64,000 nt of DNA, taken from Pachypanchax playfairii (lineage: Eukaryota > Chordata > Actinopteri > Cyprinodontiformes > Aplocheilidae). The translations under genes were made by a program, and so were the position numbers. The notes below the pieces were generated by a model. That model worked only from the letters and a program-made list of their open reading frames with translations, had not been told where the DNA came from and ran no database searches. How positions within the stretch are numbered: position 1 is the first letter of the stretch; the number at the start of each line of letters is the position of its first letter. Shown here in pieces: positions 32,901 to 45,600 of this stretch. The stretch covers positions 886,469-950,468 of the forward strand of contig SSNP01000149.1 of NCBI GenBank assembly GCA_006937955.1, read 5' to 3'.

Positions 32901-33104
32901 TTACCCATGTATTACCTGTATATTACCCATGTATTACCCATGTATTACCTGCGTATTGGCCGTGTATTACCCATGTATTACCCATGTATTACCCATGTAT
33001 TACCCATGTATTACCTGTATATTACCCATGTATTACCCATGTATTACCCGTATATTACCTATGTATTACCTGTATATTACCCATGTATTACCCATGTATT
33101 ACCT
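26937..33104. repeat. 11-bp minisatellite, about 560 copies
   Basis: Units of 11 bp: TATTACCCATG (commonest), TATTACCTGCG, TATTGGCCGTG, TATTACCTGTA, TATTACCAATG and TATTACCCGTA. A frequent order is CTGCG, GGCCGTG, CCCATG, CTGTA, CCCATG, CCCATG, giving higher-order periods of 66 or 77 bp. Length slips are very rare; one is TATTACCGCG at about 29791. No unit variant has a stop codon in any plus-strand frame, so all three plus frames stay open for 5-6 kb at once (up to 2,078 codons, reading YYPCITHVLPM). Every minus frame is closed by the TAA in GGTAATA. These are not genes. Confidence 0.97.
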
Positions 33105-33348
33105 GATCTGTTTTGACCACATATTCAGCTCTGTGTCCCACGTCTATGACATCAGCGCTCCTCGCTGCTGCTCTGTCCTGTGTCAGTAACCAAAGCTGCT
33201 CTCAGCCCAGTCACATTAAACTCACCTTCGATCCTCCGCCAACAGGTGAGGTTATTTCAGGTGGTCAGTCCTCAATCTCATGTCCTTATTTACTTGCAAA
33301 GGAAGTTCTCTCATCATCGCACCTGAGGTTGTCTGATTACACCTGCCA
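33105..33348 (+). other. Right flank of the 11-bp array, LTR-like 3' end
   Basis: GATCTGTTTTGACC right after the last repeat unit resembles GATCTGTTTACC just before the first (26288). The rest contains CTCGCTGCTGCTCTGTCCTG and CACATTAAACTCACC. It may be the second half of the element beginning at 25983. No coding signal. Confidence 0.3.
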
Positions 33349-33353
33349 GTCAG

Positions 33354-33775
33354 TGTCATGTGCTGAGAGGCTCGGGGCAGGACCCAAGATGCAGGGAGGC
33401 ACGGGAGACTCGAAACTCAAAAGTAATACGTTTAATAATGATAAATCAAAGGGCTGACAAGGCAGCAAAACACTTACATTCACGGAGGACACGATAGGAG
33501 AAACACACAGCACGTTAGGCGACACTCTGACAACTCAAACATAACTGACACACCCTTTTATACTGACACCACACAAAGGAAAGCAATCAACACGAATGAA
33601 AAACACCTGGAGAAGAGAGGGAGAGGGAAACGAGCAACAGCTGAGACACAATGAGAACCGGGAGAACAGCACGTAAACACAATAATCAGAAAATACACAA
33701 GACTACAAGGGAAAACTACTGGAGGGCCGGGAGAAAGAAAACAACAAAACTATAAACAGAACACAGATCCTGACA
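33354..33775 (-). mobile_element. Solo LTR, 422 bp, with 5-bp target duplication
   Basis: The segment starts TGTCATG and ends CCTGACA, giving TG...CA ends with a 5-base inverted repeat (TGTCA/TGACA). It is flanked by GTCAG on both sides (33349-33353 and 33776-33780). On the minus strand it has, in order, TATAAAAGGG at about 33556, an ATTAAA signal at 33431-33436, and GCATCTTGGGTCCTGCCCCG near its 3' end, wording I know from fish Gypsy-type LTRs. No internal retroviral-type sequence or second LTR is present, so it is most likely what remains after recombination between two LTRs. The family is inferred from general resemblance only. Confidence 0.75.
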
Positions 33776-33780
33776 GTCAG

Positions 33781-36190
33781 AAGTTACTCTGCTTTGCCCA
33801 ATTCTAAATAACATTAACCCTTTTGTCAGTTCTCTGTTGTGGTGCATTCAGGTTCCAAAACAAAGATCAGACATTACACAAGCAGCTGCTTTTAAGTGCA
33901 AAAATTGTCAATCCACTGTTCAGTCAGGCCAAGACTATTTCAGCGTTTAGCTGTTATACATCAGAGTCAGATATTTCCCCGAGGATTAAGGGAGACCAAG
34001 CAGACTAAATGTTGAGTAGAACTTGACCTTTCATTTATCATTTACACAAACAAGCCTCCAGATGAAGGATAACCAGGTCTCATATCAGCTTCAAGTGCTA
34101 ACAAAGGTTCTTTACTAATGACAGTCATAATACATTATGTGTCAAAAGTAAAATATTACAAACACATTTTGTGTTAATTTAGCTGAATTAGTTCCTACAT
34201 AACTCATAAAGCAACGTTAAACATAGAAGGTCCTTCGTTTACACACAGACAGACAAGTAACTGCTCTTAAAACATCTTTTATTTAGACTAAACTAAAAAC
34301 AGACAATAACACTGAACTTTACAGCTTTATTATTAACGACTTCATGACCCACATGTAATTCCAAAAAAATGAAGTGAAATAAAATCCTATAAATCGATGT
34401 CAGTCAGACGATGTTCTGACCGCCGCGCTGCTCTGTGTTTAAGTAATTGTGAGTTTTCTGTGGTTTTACTATGATGTTGCAGAGCCACTGAAGCTGTAAA
34501 ATAACAACCCATTAATTAATGCCGAATCATTTAATCATATATCATGTAATAAGTTTGGCCTCCATTAGAACATGAGTCACCTGAAGAGCAGAATGCTGCA
34601 GTCATTATAAATGTACGCTAGCTGCATTTATGATCTGTTTATACATAAAAAAATGCAAATTGGATGAGTCAAAATAATTGTGTGTTTTACCATCTTTTAT
34701 TCTAACTGTCACTTCTGGATTAAATGCACTTAGTGTCCTCCACACTTAATGTGTTTGCAAAGTGCGTTATGAAATGTTGGTATTATGTGAAGAGCTCTAA
34801 TGGCTCAGCGAGTTTAATCAGTAAAACTGACACGCAGGATGGACGTTAATCTGAGGAGAGTGTTTCTTATCATTTCTCTGTTCCGTGCTGAAGATGAGCT
34901 CCTTTGTGTTTCCTGCCTTGTTACTGCAGCAAGGCAGAACACAAATAGGATTTATTATTTATATTTTGGTTAACATGAATTATTTGCAGCTATTTATTAC
35001 TTGACCCTTCAGGCTATTGTTCTGTCTGGATGTCTGTTCGCTCTGCAAATAAACATTTAACATACATAAAAGAAAGATGCTGTTTAAAAGAGTTATTTAG
35101 CCTTTAGATAATAAACCCTGAACACATCCTGTATTTATCACACAGACCTTCAGGTTTAAAACATATACTAGATGTGTGAATAATGTTTGTTGCCTTTTAA
35201 TTTTTAGAATGAGACCAGTTGTTATTTCTATAAATGAAGACAGAGAACATTTAGTTTGACTCTATCCGGGTCATGTGACAAGGTTAGAGCTGGTGGCCCA
35301 GATCATCCTCTCACCAGCTCCACCAGGATCCAAAGTGTTCCAGGGTCAGCCAAGAGATCAAATTAGATTTTGTGCAATATGTTGATTGTTTATTTTTGTT
35401 TTCTGTGATGCAGATAGGACAAGCTCGTTTCCTTTGTGTTTAGTCCTCACTAATGCTATGCTAATTGTAGCTATTTCATTTATTTTCACTGAAATCACTC
35501 AAACTGAAGATTTAAGTCTGTCTTTGTTGTGTTGAATTTTAATGTATTTAAAACATTAAAACTTGCTTTAAGATCAAACCTACAGCTGCAGATTCATTCA
35601 GACCTAAACTCTAATAATAAATCCTATAAGTTGTTTTTGTTATTCTTCTACAGATAGATGAATTTTTTCTCTTTAATCTGCAGACAGATTTGAGGCTTAT
35701 GTCTGTGTATCTGTATGCAGAATGAGGGTGTGTAGTTTCTTTCATTTAGCTTAGTGAAGCATGGGAACTCACGCCTCGCGCCGGTGTTCATTTCATACTC
35801 CCATTTGGATTCTACATTTGGATGCAGATGAGCATCACTGCTGCTGTTTTAGATCTGTCTGTTCGGCTTTGTCCTAATGAAGCTTCTGTAAATGGCTTTC
35901 ATTAATTCTAGATCTGCAGCTCAGAGGTGAGACACAAACATGTTGACACAAAGCAGAAGGAACCTTAATGAGCACAAGCTGGTTCACACATACAGATAAA
36001 ACCAACTTCTAAACTCCTGTGATGAGTGAGAGCTTTACATTCTAACGTCTGTCTCTAAAACTCACGTTATTGTAAGTAAGAGCCGAGCTGCAGAGTGTCA
36101 AACTTCTCTCAACAAATATCTGTTCTGCTCCAGCTGGAATTTCACTGTTATAAAGCTGTTTTGTGAGGCTGAGTCCAGCTTTTCCTCAAC
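33781..36190. other. Intergenic, low-repeat stretch
   Basis: The longest part of the window without obvious repeats. It contains several TAAT-rich, complex-looking segments, for example CCATTAATTAATGCC at about 34510 and GGCTTTCATTAATTCTAG at about 35896. I see no exon with a plausible reading frame, splice pair or protein motif. Confidence 0.5.
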
Positions 36191-36224
36191 GCACACACAT
36201 GCACGCACGCACACACACACACAC
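36191..36224. repeat. Short CA microsatellite
   Basis: GCACACACATGCACGCACGC followed by a CA run and GTCTCC. Confidence 0.85.
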
Positions 36225-36623
36225 GTCTCCACTCCACAGCTCGTACAGGATGCTAAGGAGGATGGATGATGGTGTCTCCTCCTCCTGACCTGCTCTCCTA
36301 GTCTGTCACCTCTCCTTCAACCTCTTATGGCCATCAGGTGAAAAGACAGAACCCTTCACATCCTGGCTGGTAAATACAGTGAAAATGTGTGTGGCGCTCT
36401 GCACACAACAAAAGGTCCTTGAAACATACTTATCTGTGACTTAAACAAAAGGCTGAGGAGGATGTTGCAGCTGAACTGTTGGGTTTCAGCTGTTTTCAGT
36501 CAAGGTCAACAAGCTGGGTTCATTCTACTGCAGACAAACACTCAGAGAAGGAAGAGAACCAAACTGTCATATTAAAACCTCCAAATGTTTTATTTGGATC
36601 CAGGAATTTTAAACTGGTTTGTG
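36225..36623. other. Left flank of the 31-bp array
   Basis: Non-repetitive sequence that ends TTGTGAGCCATCAGAGCTGA, the last bases of which already belong to an incomplete first unit. Confidence 0.5.
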
Positions 36624-39600
36624 AGCCATCAGAGCTGAGAACTGTAGACCCATCAGACCACAGTGCTGAGAACTGTAGACCCGTCAGACCACAGTGCTGA
36701 GAACTGTAGACCCATCAGACCACAGTGCTGATAACTGTAGACCCGTCAGACCACAGAGCTGAGAACTGTAGACCCATCAGACCACAGTGCTGAGAACTGT
36801 AGACCCGTCAGACAACAGTGCTGAGAACTGTAGACCCATCAGACCACAGTGCTGAGAACTGTAGACCCATCAGACCACAGAGCTGAGAACTGTAGACCCG
36901 TCAGACCACAGAGCTGATAACTGTAGACCCATCAGACCACAGAGCTGATAACTGTAGACCCATCAGACCACAGAGCTGAGAACTGTAGACCCGTCAGACC
37001 ACAGTGCTGAGAACTGTAGACACGTCAGACCACAGTGCTGATAACTGTAGACCCATCAGACCACAGAGCTGAGAACTGTAGACCCGTCAGACCACAGAGC
37101 TGAGAACTGTAGACCCATCAGACCACAGAGCTGAGAACTGTAGACCCATCAGACCACAGAGCTGAGAACTGTAGACCCATCAGACCACAATGCTGATAAC
37201 TGTAGACCCGTCAGACCACAGTGCTGAGAACTGTAGACCAATCAGACCACAGTGCTGAGAACTGTAGACCCATCAGACCACAGAGCTGAGAACTGTAGAC
37301 CCATCAGACCACAGAGCTGAGAACTGTAGACCCATCAGACCACAGAGCTGATAACTGTAGACCCATCAGACCACAGAGCTGATAACTGTAGACCCATCAG
37401 ACCACAGAGCTGAGAACTGTAGACCCATCAGAACACAATGCTGATAACTGTAGACCCATCAGACCACAGAGCTGATAACTGTAGACCCATCAGACCACAG
37501 AACTGATAACTGTAGACCCGTCAGACCACAGAGCTGATAACTGTAGACCCATCAGACCACAGAGCTGAGAACTGTAGACCCGTCAGACCACAGAGCTGAG
37601 AACTGTAGACCCATCAGACCACAGTGCTGAGAACTGTAGACCCGTCAGACCAGAGTGCTGAGAACTGTAGACCGTCAGACCACAGAGCTGATAACTGTAG
37701 ACCCATCAGACCACAGAGCTGAAAACTGTAGACCCATCAGACCACAGAACTGAGAACTGTAGACCCATCAGACCACAATGCTGATAACTGTAGACCCGTC
37801 AGACCACAGTGCTGAGAACTGTAGACCAATCAGACCACAGTGCTGAGAACTGTAGACCCGTCAGACCACAGAGCTGATAACTGTAGACCCATCAGACCAC
37901 AGAGCTGATAACTGTAGACCCATCAGACCACAGAGCTGAGAACTGTAGACCCATCAGACCACAGAACTGATAACTGTAGACCCGTCAGACCACAGAGCTG
38001 ATAACTGTAGACCCAGCAGACCACAGAGCTGAGAACTGTAGACCCCACAGACCACAGAGCTGATAACTGTAGACCCATCAGACCACAGAGCTGAGAAATG
38101 TAGACCCATCAGACCACAGAGCTGAAAACTGTAGACCCATCAGACCACAGAACTGAGAACTGTAGACCCATCAGACCACAATGCTGATAACTGTAGACCC
38201 GTCAGACCACAGAGCTGATAACTGTAGACCCATCAGACCACAGAGCTGATAACTGTAGACCCGTCAGACCACAGTGCTGAGAACTGTAGACCCATCAGAC
38301 CACAGAGCTGAGAACTGTAGACCCATCAGACCACAGAGCTGAGAACTGTAGACCTATCAGACCACAGAACTGAGAACTGTAGACCAATCAGACCACAGTG
38401 CTGAGAACTGTAGACCCATCAGACCACAATGCTGATAACTGTAGACCCGTCAGACCACAGAGCTGATAACTGTAGACCCATCAGACCACAGAGCTGAGAA
38501 CTGTAGACCCGTCAGACCACAGAGCTGATAACTGTAGACCCATCAGACCACAGAGCTGATAACTGTAGACCCATCAGACCACAGAGCTGAGAACTGTAGA
38601 CCCATCAGACCACAGAGCTGAGAACTGTAGACCCATCAGACCACAGAACTGAGAACTGTAGACCCATCAGACCACAGAGCTGAGAACTGTAGACCCGTCA
38701 GACCACAGAGCTGATAACTGTAGACCCATCAGACCACAGAGCTGAGAACTGTAGACCCATCAGACCACAGAGCTGAGAACTGTAGACCCATCAGACCACA
38801 GAGCTGATAACTGTAGACCCATCAGACCACAGAGCTGATAACTGTAGACCCATCAGACCACAGAGCTGAGAACTGTAGACCCGTCAGACCACAGAGCTGA
38901 GAAATGTAGACCCATCAGACCACAATGCTGATAACTGTAGACCCATCAGACCACAGAGCTGATAACTGTAGACCCATCAGACCACAGAGCTGATAACTGT
39001 AGACCCATCAGACCACAGAGCTGAAAACTGTAGACGCATCAGACCACAGAGCTGATAACTGTAGACCCATCAGACCACAGAGCTGAGAACTGTAGACCCA
39101 TCAGACCACAATGCTGATAACTGTAGACCCGTCAGACCACAGTGCTGAGAACTGTAGACCAATCAGACCACAGTGCTGAGAACTGTAGACCCGTCAGACC
39201 ACAAAGCTGAGAACTGTAGACCCATCAGACCACAGTGCTGAGAACTGTAGACCCGTCAGACCACAGAGCTGAGAACTGTAGACCTATCAGACCACAGAAC
39301 TGAGAACTGTAGACCAATCAGACCACAGTGCTGAGAACTGTAGACCCATCAGACCACAGAGCTGAGAACTGTAGACCCATCAGACCACAGAGCTGAGAAC
39401 GGTAGACCCATCAGACCACAGAGCTCATAACTGTAGACCCATCAGACCACAGAGCTGAGAAATGTAGACCCCTCAGACCACAATGCTGATAACTGTAGAC
39501 CCGTCAGACCACAGAGCTGATAACTGTAGACCCATCAGACCACAGAGCTGAGAACTGTAGACCCATCAGACCACAGAGCTGATAACTGTAGACCCATCAG

Positions 39601-42600
39601 ACCACAATGCTGATAACTGTAGACCCGTCAGACCACAGTGCTGAGAACTGTAGACCAATCAGACCACAGTGCTGAGAACTGTAGACCCGTCAGACCACAG
39701 AACTGAGAACTGTAGACCCATCAGACCACAGTGCTGATAACTGTAGACCCGTCAGACCACAGAGCTGAGAACTGTAGACCCATCAGACCACAGAGCTGAT
39801 AACTGTAGACCCATCAGACCACAATGCTGATAACTGTAGACCCGTCAGCCCACAGAACTGATAACTGTAGACCCATCAGCCCACAGAACTGATAACTGTA
39901 GACCCAACAGACCACAGAACTGAGAACTGTAGACCCATCAGACCACAATGCTGATAACTGTAGACCCGTCAGACCACAGTGCTGAGAACTGTAGACCAAT
40001 CAGACCACAGTGCTGAGAACTGTAGACCGATCAGACCACAGAGCTGAGAACTGTAGACCCATCAGACCACAGAACTGAGAACTGTAGACCCATCAGACCA
40101 CAAAGCTGATAACTGTAGACCCTCAGACCACAGAACTGAGAACTGTAGACCCATCAGACCACAGAACTGATAACTGTAGACCCATCAGACCACAGAACTG
40201 ATAACTGTAGACCCGTCAGACCACAGAGCTGAGAACTGTAGACCTATCAGACCACAGAACTGAGAACTGTAGACCAATCAGACCACAGAGCTGAGAACTG
40301 TAGACCCATCAGACCACAGAGCTGATAACTGTAGACCCATCAGACCACAGAGCTGATAACTGTAGACCCATCAGACCACAGTGCTGAGAACTGTAGACCC
40401 GTCAGACCACAGAGCTGATAACTGTAGACCCACCAGACCACAGAACTGATAACTGTAGACCCATCAGACCACAGAACTGATAACTGTAGACCCGTCAGAC
40501 CACAGAACTGAGAACTGTAGACCCATCAGACCACAGAGCTGAGAACTGTAGACCCATCAGACCACAGAGCTGAGAAATGTAGACCCCTCAGACCACAATG
40601 CTGATAACTGTAGACCCATCAGACCACAGAGCTGAGAACTGTAGACCCCTCAGACCACAGAGCTGATAACTGTAGACCCGTCAGACCACAGAACTGAGAA
40701 CTGTAGACCAATCAGACCACAGTGCTGAGAACTGTAGACCCGTCAGACCACAGAGCTGAGAACTGTAGACCCATCAGACCACAGAGCTGAGAACTGTAGA
40801 CCCGTCAGACCACAGAGCTGAGAACTGTAGACCCATCAGACCACAGAGCTGAGAACTGTAGACCCATCAGACCACAGAACTGATAACCTTAGACCATCAG
40901 ACCACAGAACTGATAACTGTAGACCCATCAGACCACAGAACTGATAACTGTAGACCCGTCAGACCACAGAACTGAGAACTGTAGACCCATCAGACCACAG
41001 AGCTGATAACTGTAGACCCATCAGACCACAGAGCTGAGAACTGTAGACCCATCAGACCACAGAGCTGAGAACTGTAGACCCATCAGACCACAGAGCTGAT
41101 AACTGTAGACCCATCAGACCACAGAGCTGAGAACTGTAGACCCATCAGACCACAGAGCTGAGAACTGTAGACCCGTCAGACCACAGTGCTGAGAACTGTA
41201 GACACGTCAGACCACAGTGCTGAGAACTGTAGACCCATCAGACCACAGAGCTGAGAACTGTAGACCCGTCAGACCACAGAGCTGATAACTGTAGACCCAT
41301 CAGACCACAGAGCTGATAACTGTAGACCCATCAGACCACAGAGCTGAGAACTGTAGACCCATCAGACCACACAGCTGATAACTGTAGACCCGTCAGACCA
41401 CAGAACTGATAACTGTAGACCCATCAGACCACAGAGCTGATAACTGTAGACCCATCAGACCACAGAGCTGAGAAATGTAGACCCCTCAGACCACAATGCT
41501 GATAACTGTAGACCCGTCAGACCACAGAGCTGATAACTGTAGACCCATCAGACCACAAAGCTGATAACTGTAGACCCATCAGACCACAGAGCTGAGAAAT
41601 GTAGACCCCTCAGACCACAAAGCTGATAACTGTAGACCCGTCAGACCACAGAGCTGATAACTGTAGACCCGTCAGACCACAGAGCTGATAACTGTAGACC
41701 CATCAGACCACAGAGCTGATAACTGTAGACCCATCAGACCACAGAACTGAGAACTGTAGACCCATCAGACCACAGTGCTGAGAACTGTAGACCCATCAGA
41801 CCACAGTGCTGAGAACTGTAGACCCATCAGACCACACAGCTGATAACTGTAGACCCGTCAGACCACAGAACTGATAACTGTAGACCCATCAGACCACAGA
41901 GCTGAGAACTGTAGACCCGTCAGACCACAGTGCTGAGAACTGTAGACACGTCAGACCACAGTGCTGAGAACTGTAGACCCGTCAGACCACAGAGCTGAGA
42001 ACTGTAGACCCATCAGACCACAGAGCTGATAACTGTAGACCCATCAGACCACAGAGCTGAGAACTGTAGACCCATCAGACCACAGAGCTGATAACTATAG
42101 ACCCATCAGACCACAGAGCTGAGAAATGTAGACCCATCAGAGCACAATGCTGATAACTGTAGACCCATCAGACCACAGAGCTGCGAACTGTAGACCCATC
42201 AGACCACAGAGCTGATAACTGTAGACCCGTCAGACCAATGAGCTGATAACTGTAGACCCATCAGACCACAGAGCTGATAACTGTAGACCCATCAGACCAC
42301 AGAGCTGATAACTGTAGACCCATCAGACCACAGAGCTGATAACTGTAGACCCATCAGACCACAGAACTGAGAACTGTAGACCAATCAGACCACAGTGCTG
42401 AGAACTGTAGACCCGTCAGACCACAGAGCTGAGAACTGTAGACCCATCAGACCACAGAGCTGAGAACTGTAGACCCATCAGACCACAGAGCTGATAACTG
42501 TAGACCCATCAGACCACAGAACTGATAACTGTAGACCCATCAGACCACAGAGCTGATAACTGTAGACCCATCAGACCACAGAGCTGAGAACTGTAGACCC

Positions 42601-45600
42601 ATCAGACCACAGAGCTGATAACTGTAGACCCGTCAGACCACAGTGCTGAGAAATGTAGACCCATCAGACCACAGAGCTGAGAACTGTAGACCCATCAGAC
42701 CACAGAGCTGAGAACTGTAGACCCATCAGACCACAGAGCTGAGAACTATAGACCCGTCAGACCACAGAGCTGATAACTGTAGACCCATCAGACCACAGAG
42801 CTGAAAACTGTAGACCCATCAGACCACAGAGCCGATAACTGTAGACCCATCAGACCACAGTGCTGAGAACTGTAGACCCGTCAGACCAGAGTGCTGAGAA
42901 CTGTAGACCGTCAGACCACAGAGCTGAGAACTGTAGACCCATCAGACCACAGAGCTGAGAACTGTAGACCCATCAGACCACAGAGCTGAGAACTGTAGAC
43001 CCGTCAGACCACAGTGCTGAGAACTGTAGACACGTCAGACCACAGTGCTGAGAACTGTAGACCAATCAGACCACAGAGCTGAGAACTGTAGACCCGTCAG
43101 ACCACAGAGCTGATAACTGTAGACCCGTCAGACCACAGAGCTGATAACTGTAGACACGTCAGACCACAGTGCTGAGAACTGTAGACCCATCAGACCACAG
43201 AGCTGAGAACTGTAGACCCGTCAGACCACAGAGCTGAGAAATGTAGACCCATCAGACCACAATGCTGATAACTGTAGACCCATCAGACCACACAGCTGAT
43301 AACTGTAGACCCGTCAGACCACAGAACTGATAACTGTAGACCCATCAGACCACAGAGCTGATAACTGTAGACCCATCAGACCACAGAGCTGATAACTGTA
43401 GACCCGTCAGACCACAGAGCTGAGAACTGTAGACCCATCAGACCACAGAGCTGATAACTGTAGACCCATCAGACCACAGAGCTGAGAACTGTAGACCCAT
43501 CAGACCACAGAGCTGATAACTGTAGACCCGTCAGACCAATGAGCTGATAACTGTAGACCCATCAGACCACAGAGCTGAGACTGTAGACCCATCAGACCAC
43601 AGTGCTGAGAACTGTAGACCCGTCAGACCACAGAGCTGAGAACAGTAGACCCATCAGACCACAGAGCTGAGAACTGTAGACCCATCAGACCACAGAGCTG
43701 ATAACTGTAGACCCATCAGACCACACAGCTGATAACTGTAGACCCGTCAGACCACAGAACTGAGAACTGTAGACCAATCAGACCACAGTGCTGAGAACTG
43801 TAGACCCATCAGACCACAGAGCTGATAACTATAGACCCATCAGACCACAGAGCTGAGAAATGTAGACCCATCAGACCACAATGCTGATAACTGTAGACCC
43901 ATCAGACCACAGAGCTGATAACTGTAGACCCATCAGACCACAGAGCTGATAACTGTAGACCCATCAGACCACAGAGCTGAGAACTGTAGACCCATCAGAC
44001 CACAGAGCTGATAACTGTAGACCCATCAGACCACAGAGCTGATAACTGTAGACCCATCAGACCACAGAGCTGAGAACTGTAGACCCATCAGACCACAGTG
44101 CTGAGAACTGTAGACCCGTCAGACCAGAGTGCTGAGAACTGTAGACCGTCAGACCACAGAGCTGATAACTGTAGACCCATCAGACCACAGAGCTGATAAC
44201 TGTAGACCCATCAGACCACAGAACTGATAACTGTAGACCCGTCAGACCACAGAGCTGATAACTGTAGACCCATCAGACCACAGAGCTGAGAACTGTAGAC
44301 CCATCAGACCACAGAGCTGATAACTGTAGACCCATCAGACCACAGAGCTGAGAACTGTAGACCCATCAGACCACAGAGCTGAGAACTGTAGACCCGTCAG
44401 ACCACAGAGCTGAGAACTGGAGACCCATCAGACCACAGAGCTGAAAACTGTAGACGCATCAGACCACAGAGCTGAGAACTGTAGACCCGTCAGACCAGAG
44501 TGCTGAGAACTGTAGACCGTCAGACCACAAAGCTGATAACTGTAGACCCATCAGACCACAGCGCTGAGAACTGTAGACCCGTCAGACCACAGAGCTGAGA
44601 ACTGTAGACCAATCAGACCACAGTGCTGAGAACTGTAGACCCGTCAGACCACAGAGCTGATAACTGTAGACCCGTCAGACCACAGAGCTGATAACTGTAG
44701 ACCCATCAGACCACAGAGCTGATAACTGTAGACCCATCAGACCACATAGCTGAGAACTGTAGACCCGTCAGACCACAGAGCTGATAACTGTAGACCCGTC
44801 AGACCACAGAGCTGAGAACTGTAGACCCGTCAGACCACAGAGCTGATAACTGTAGACCCATCAGACCACAGAGCTGATAACTGTAGACCCATCAGACCAC
44901 AGAACTGATAACTGTAGACCAATCAGACCACAGTGCTGAGAACTGTAGACCCATCAGACCACAGAGCTGAGAACTGTAGACCCATCAGACCACAGAGCTG
45001 AGAACTATAGACCCGTCAGACCACAGAGCTGATAACTGTAGACCCATCAGACCACAGAGCTGATAACTGTAGACCCATCAGACCACAGAGCTGAGAACTG
45101 TAGACCCATCAGACCACAGAGCTGATAACTGTAGACCCATCAGACCACAGAGCTGAGAACTGTAGACCCGTCAGACCACAGAGCTGATAACTGTAGACCC
45201 GTCAGACCACAGAGCTGATAACTGTAGACCCATCAGACCACAGAACTGATAACTGTAGACCCATCAGACCACAGAACTGATAACTGTAGACCATCAGACC
45301 ACAGAACTGATAACCGTAGACCATCAGACCACAGAACTGATAACTGTAGACCCATCAGACCACAGAACTGATAACTGTAGACCCGTCAGACCACAGAACT
45401 GATAACTGTAGACCCATCAGACAACAGAGCTGAGAACTGTAGACCCATAAGACCACAGAGCTGATAACTGTAGACCCGTCAGACCACAGAGCTGATAACT
45501 GTAGACCCGTCAGACCACAGTGCTGAGAAATGTAGACCCATCAGACCACAGAGCTGAGAACTGTAGACCCATCAGACCACAGAGCTGATAACTATAGACC

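Noticed and set aside
26880..33189. Open frames of 2,078, 2,005, 1,672 and 361 codons as genes for repeat proteins
   Set aside because: All three frames are open because the 11-bp unit lacks stops. They share one 11-residue cycle, change frame at the rare slip, and have no splice, start or domain signals.
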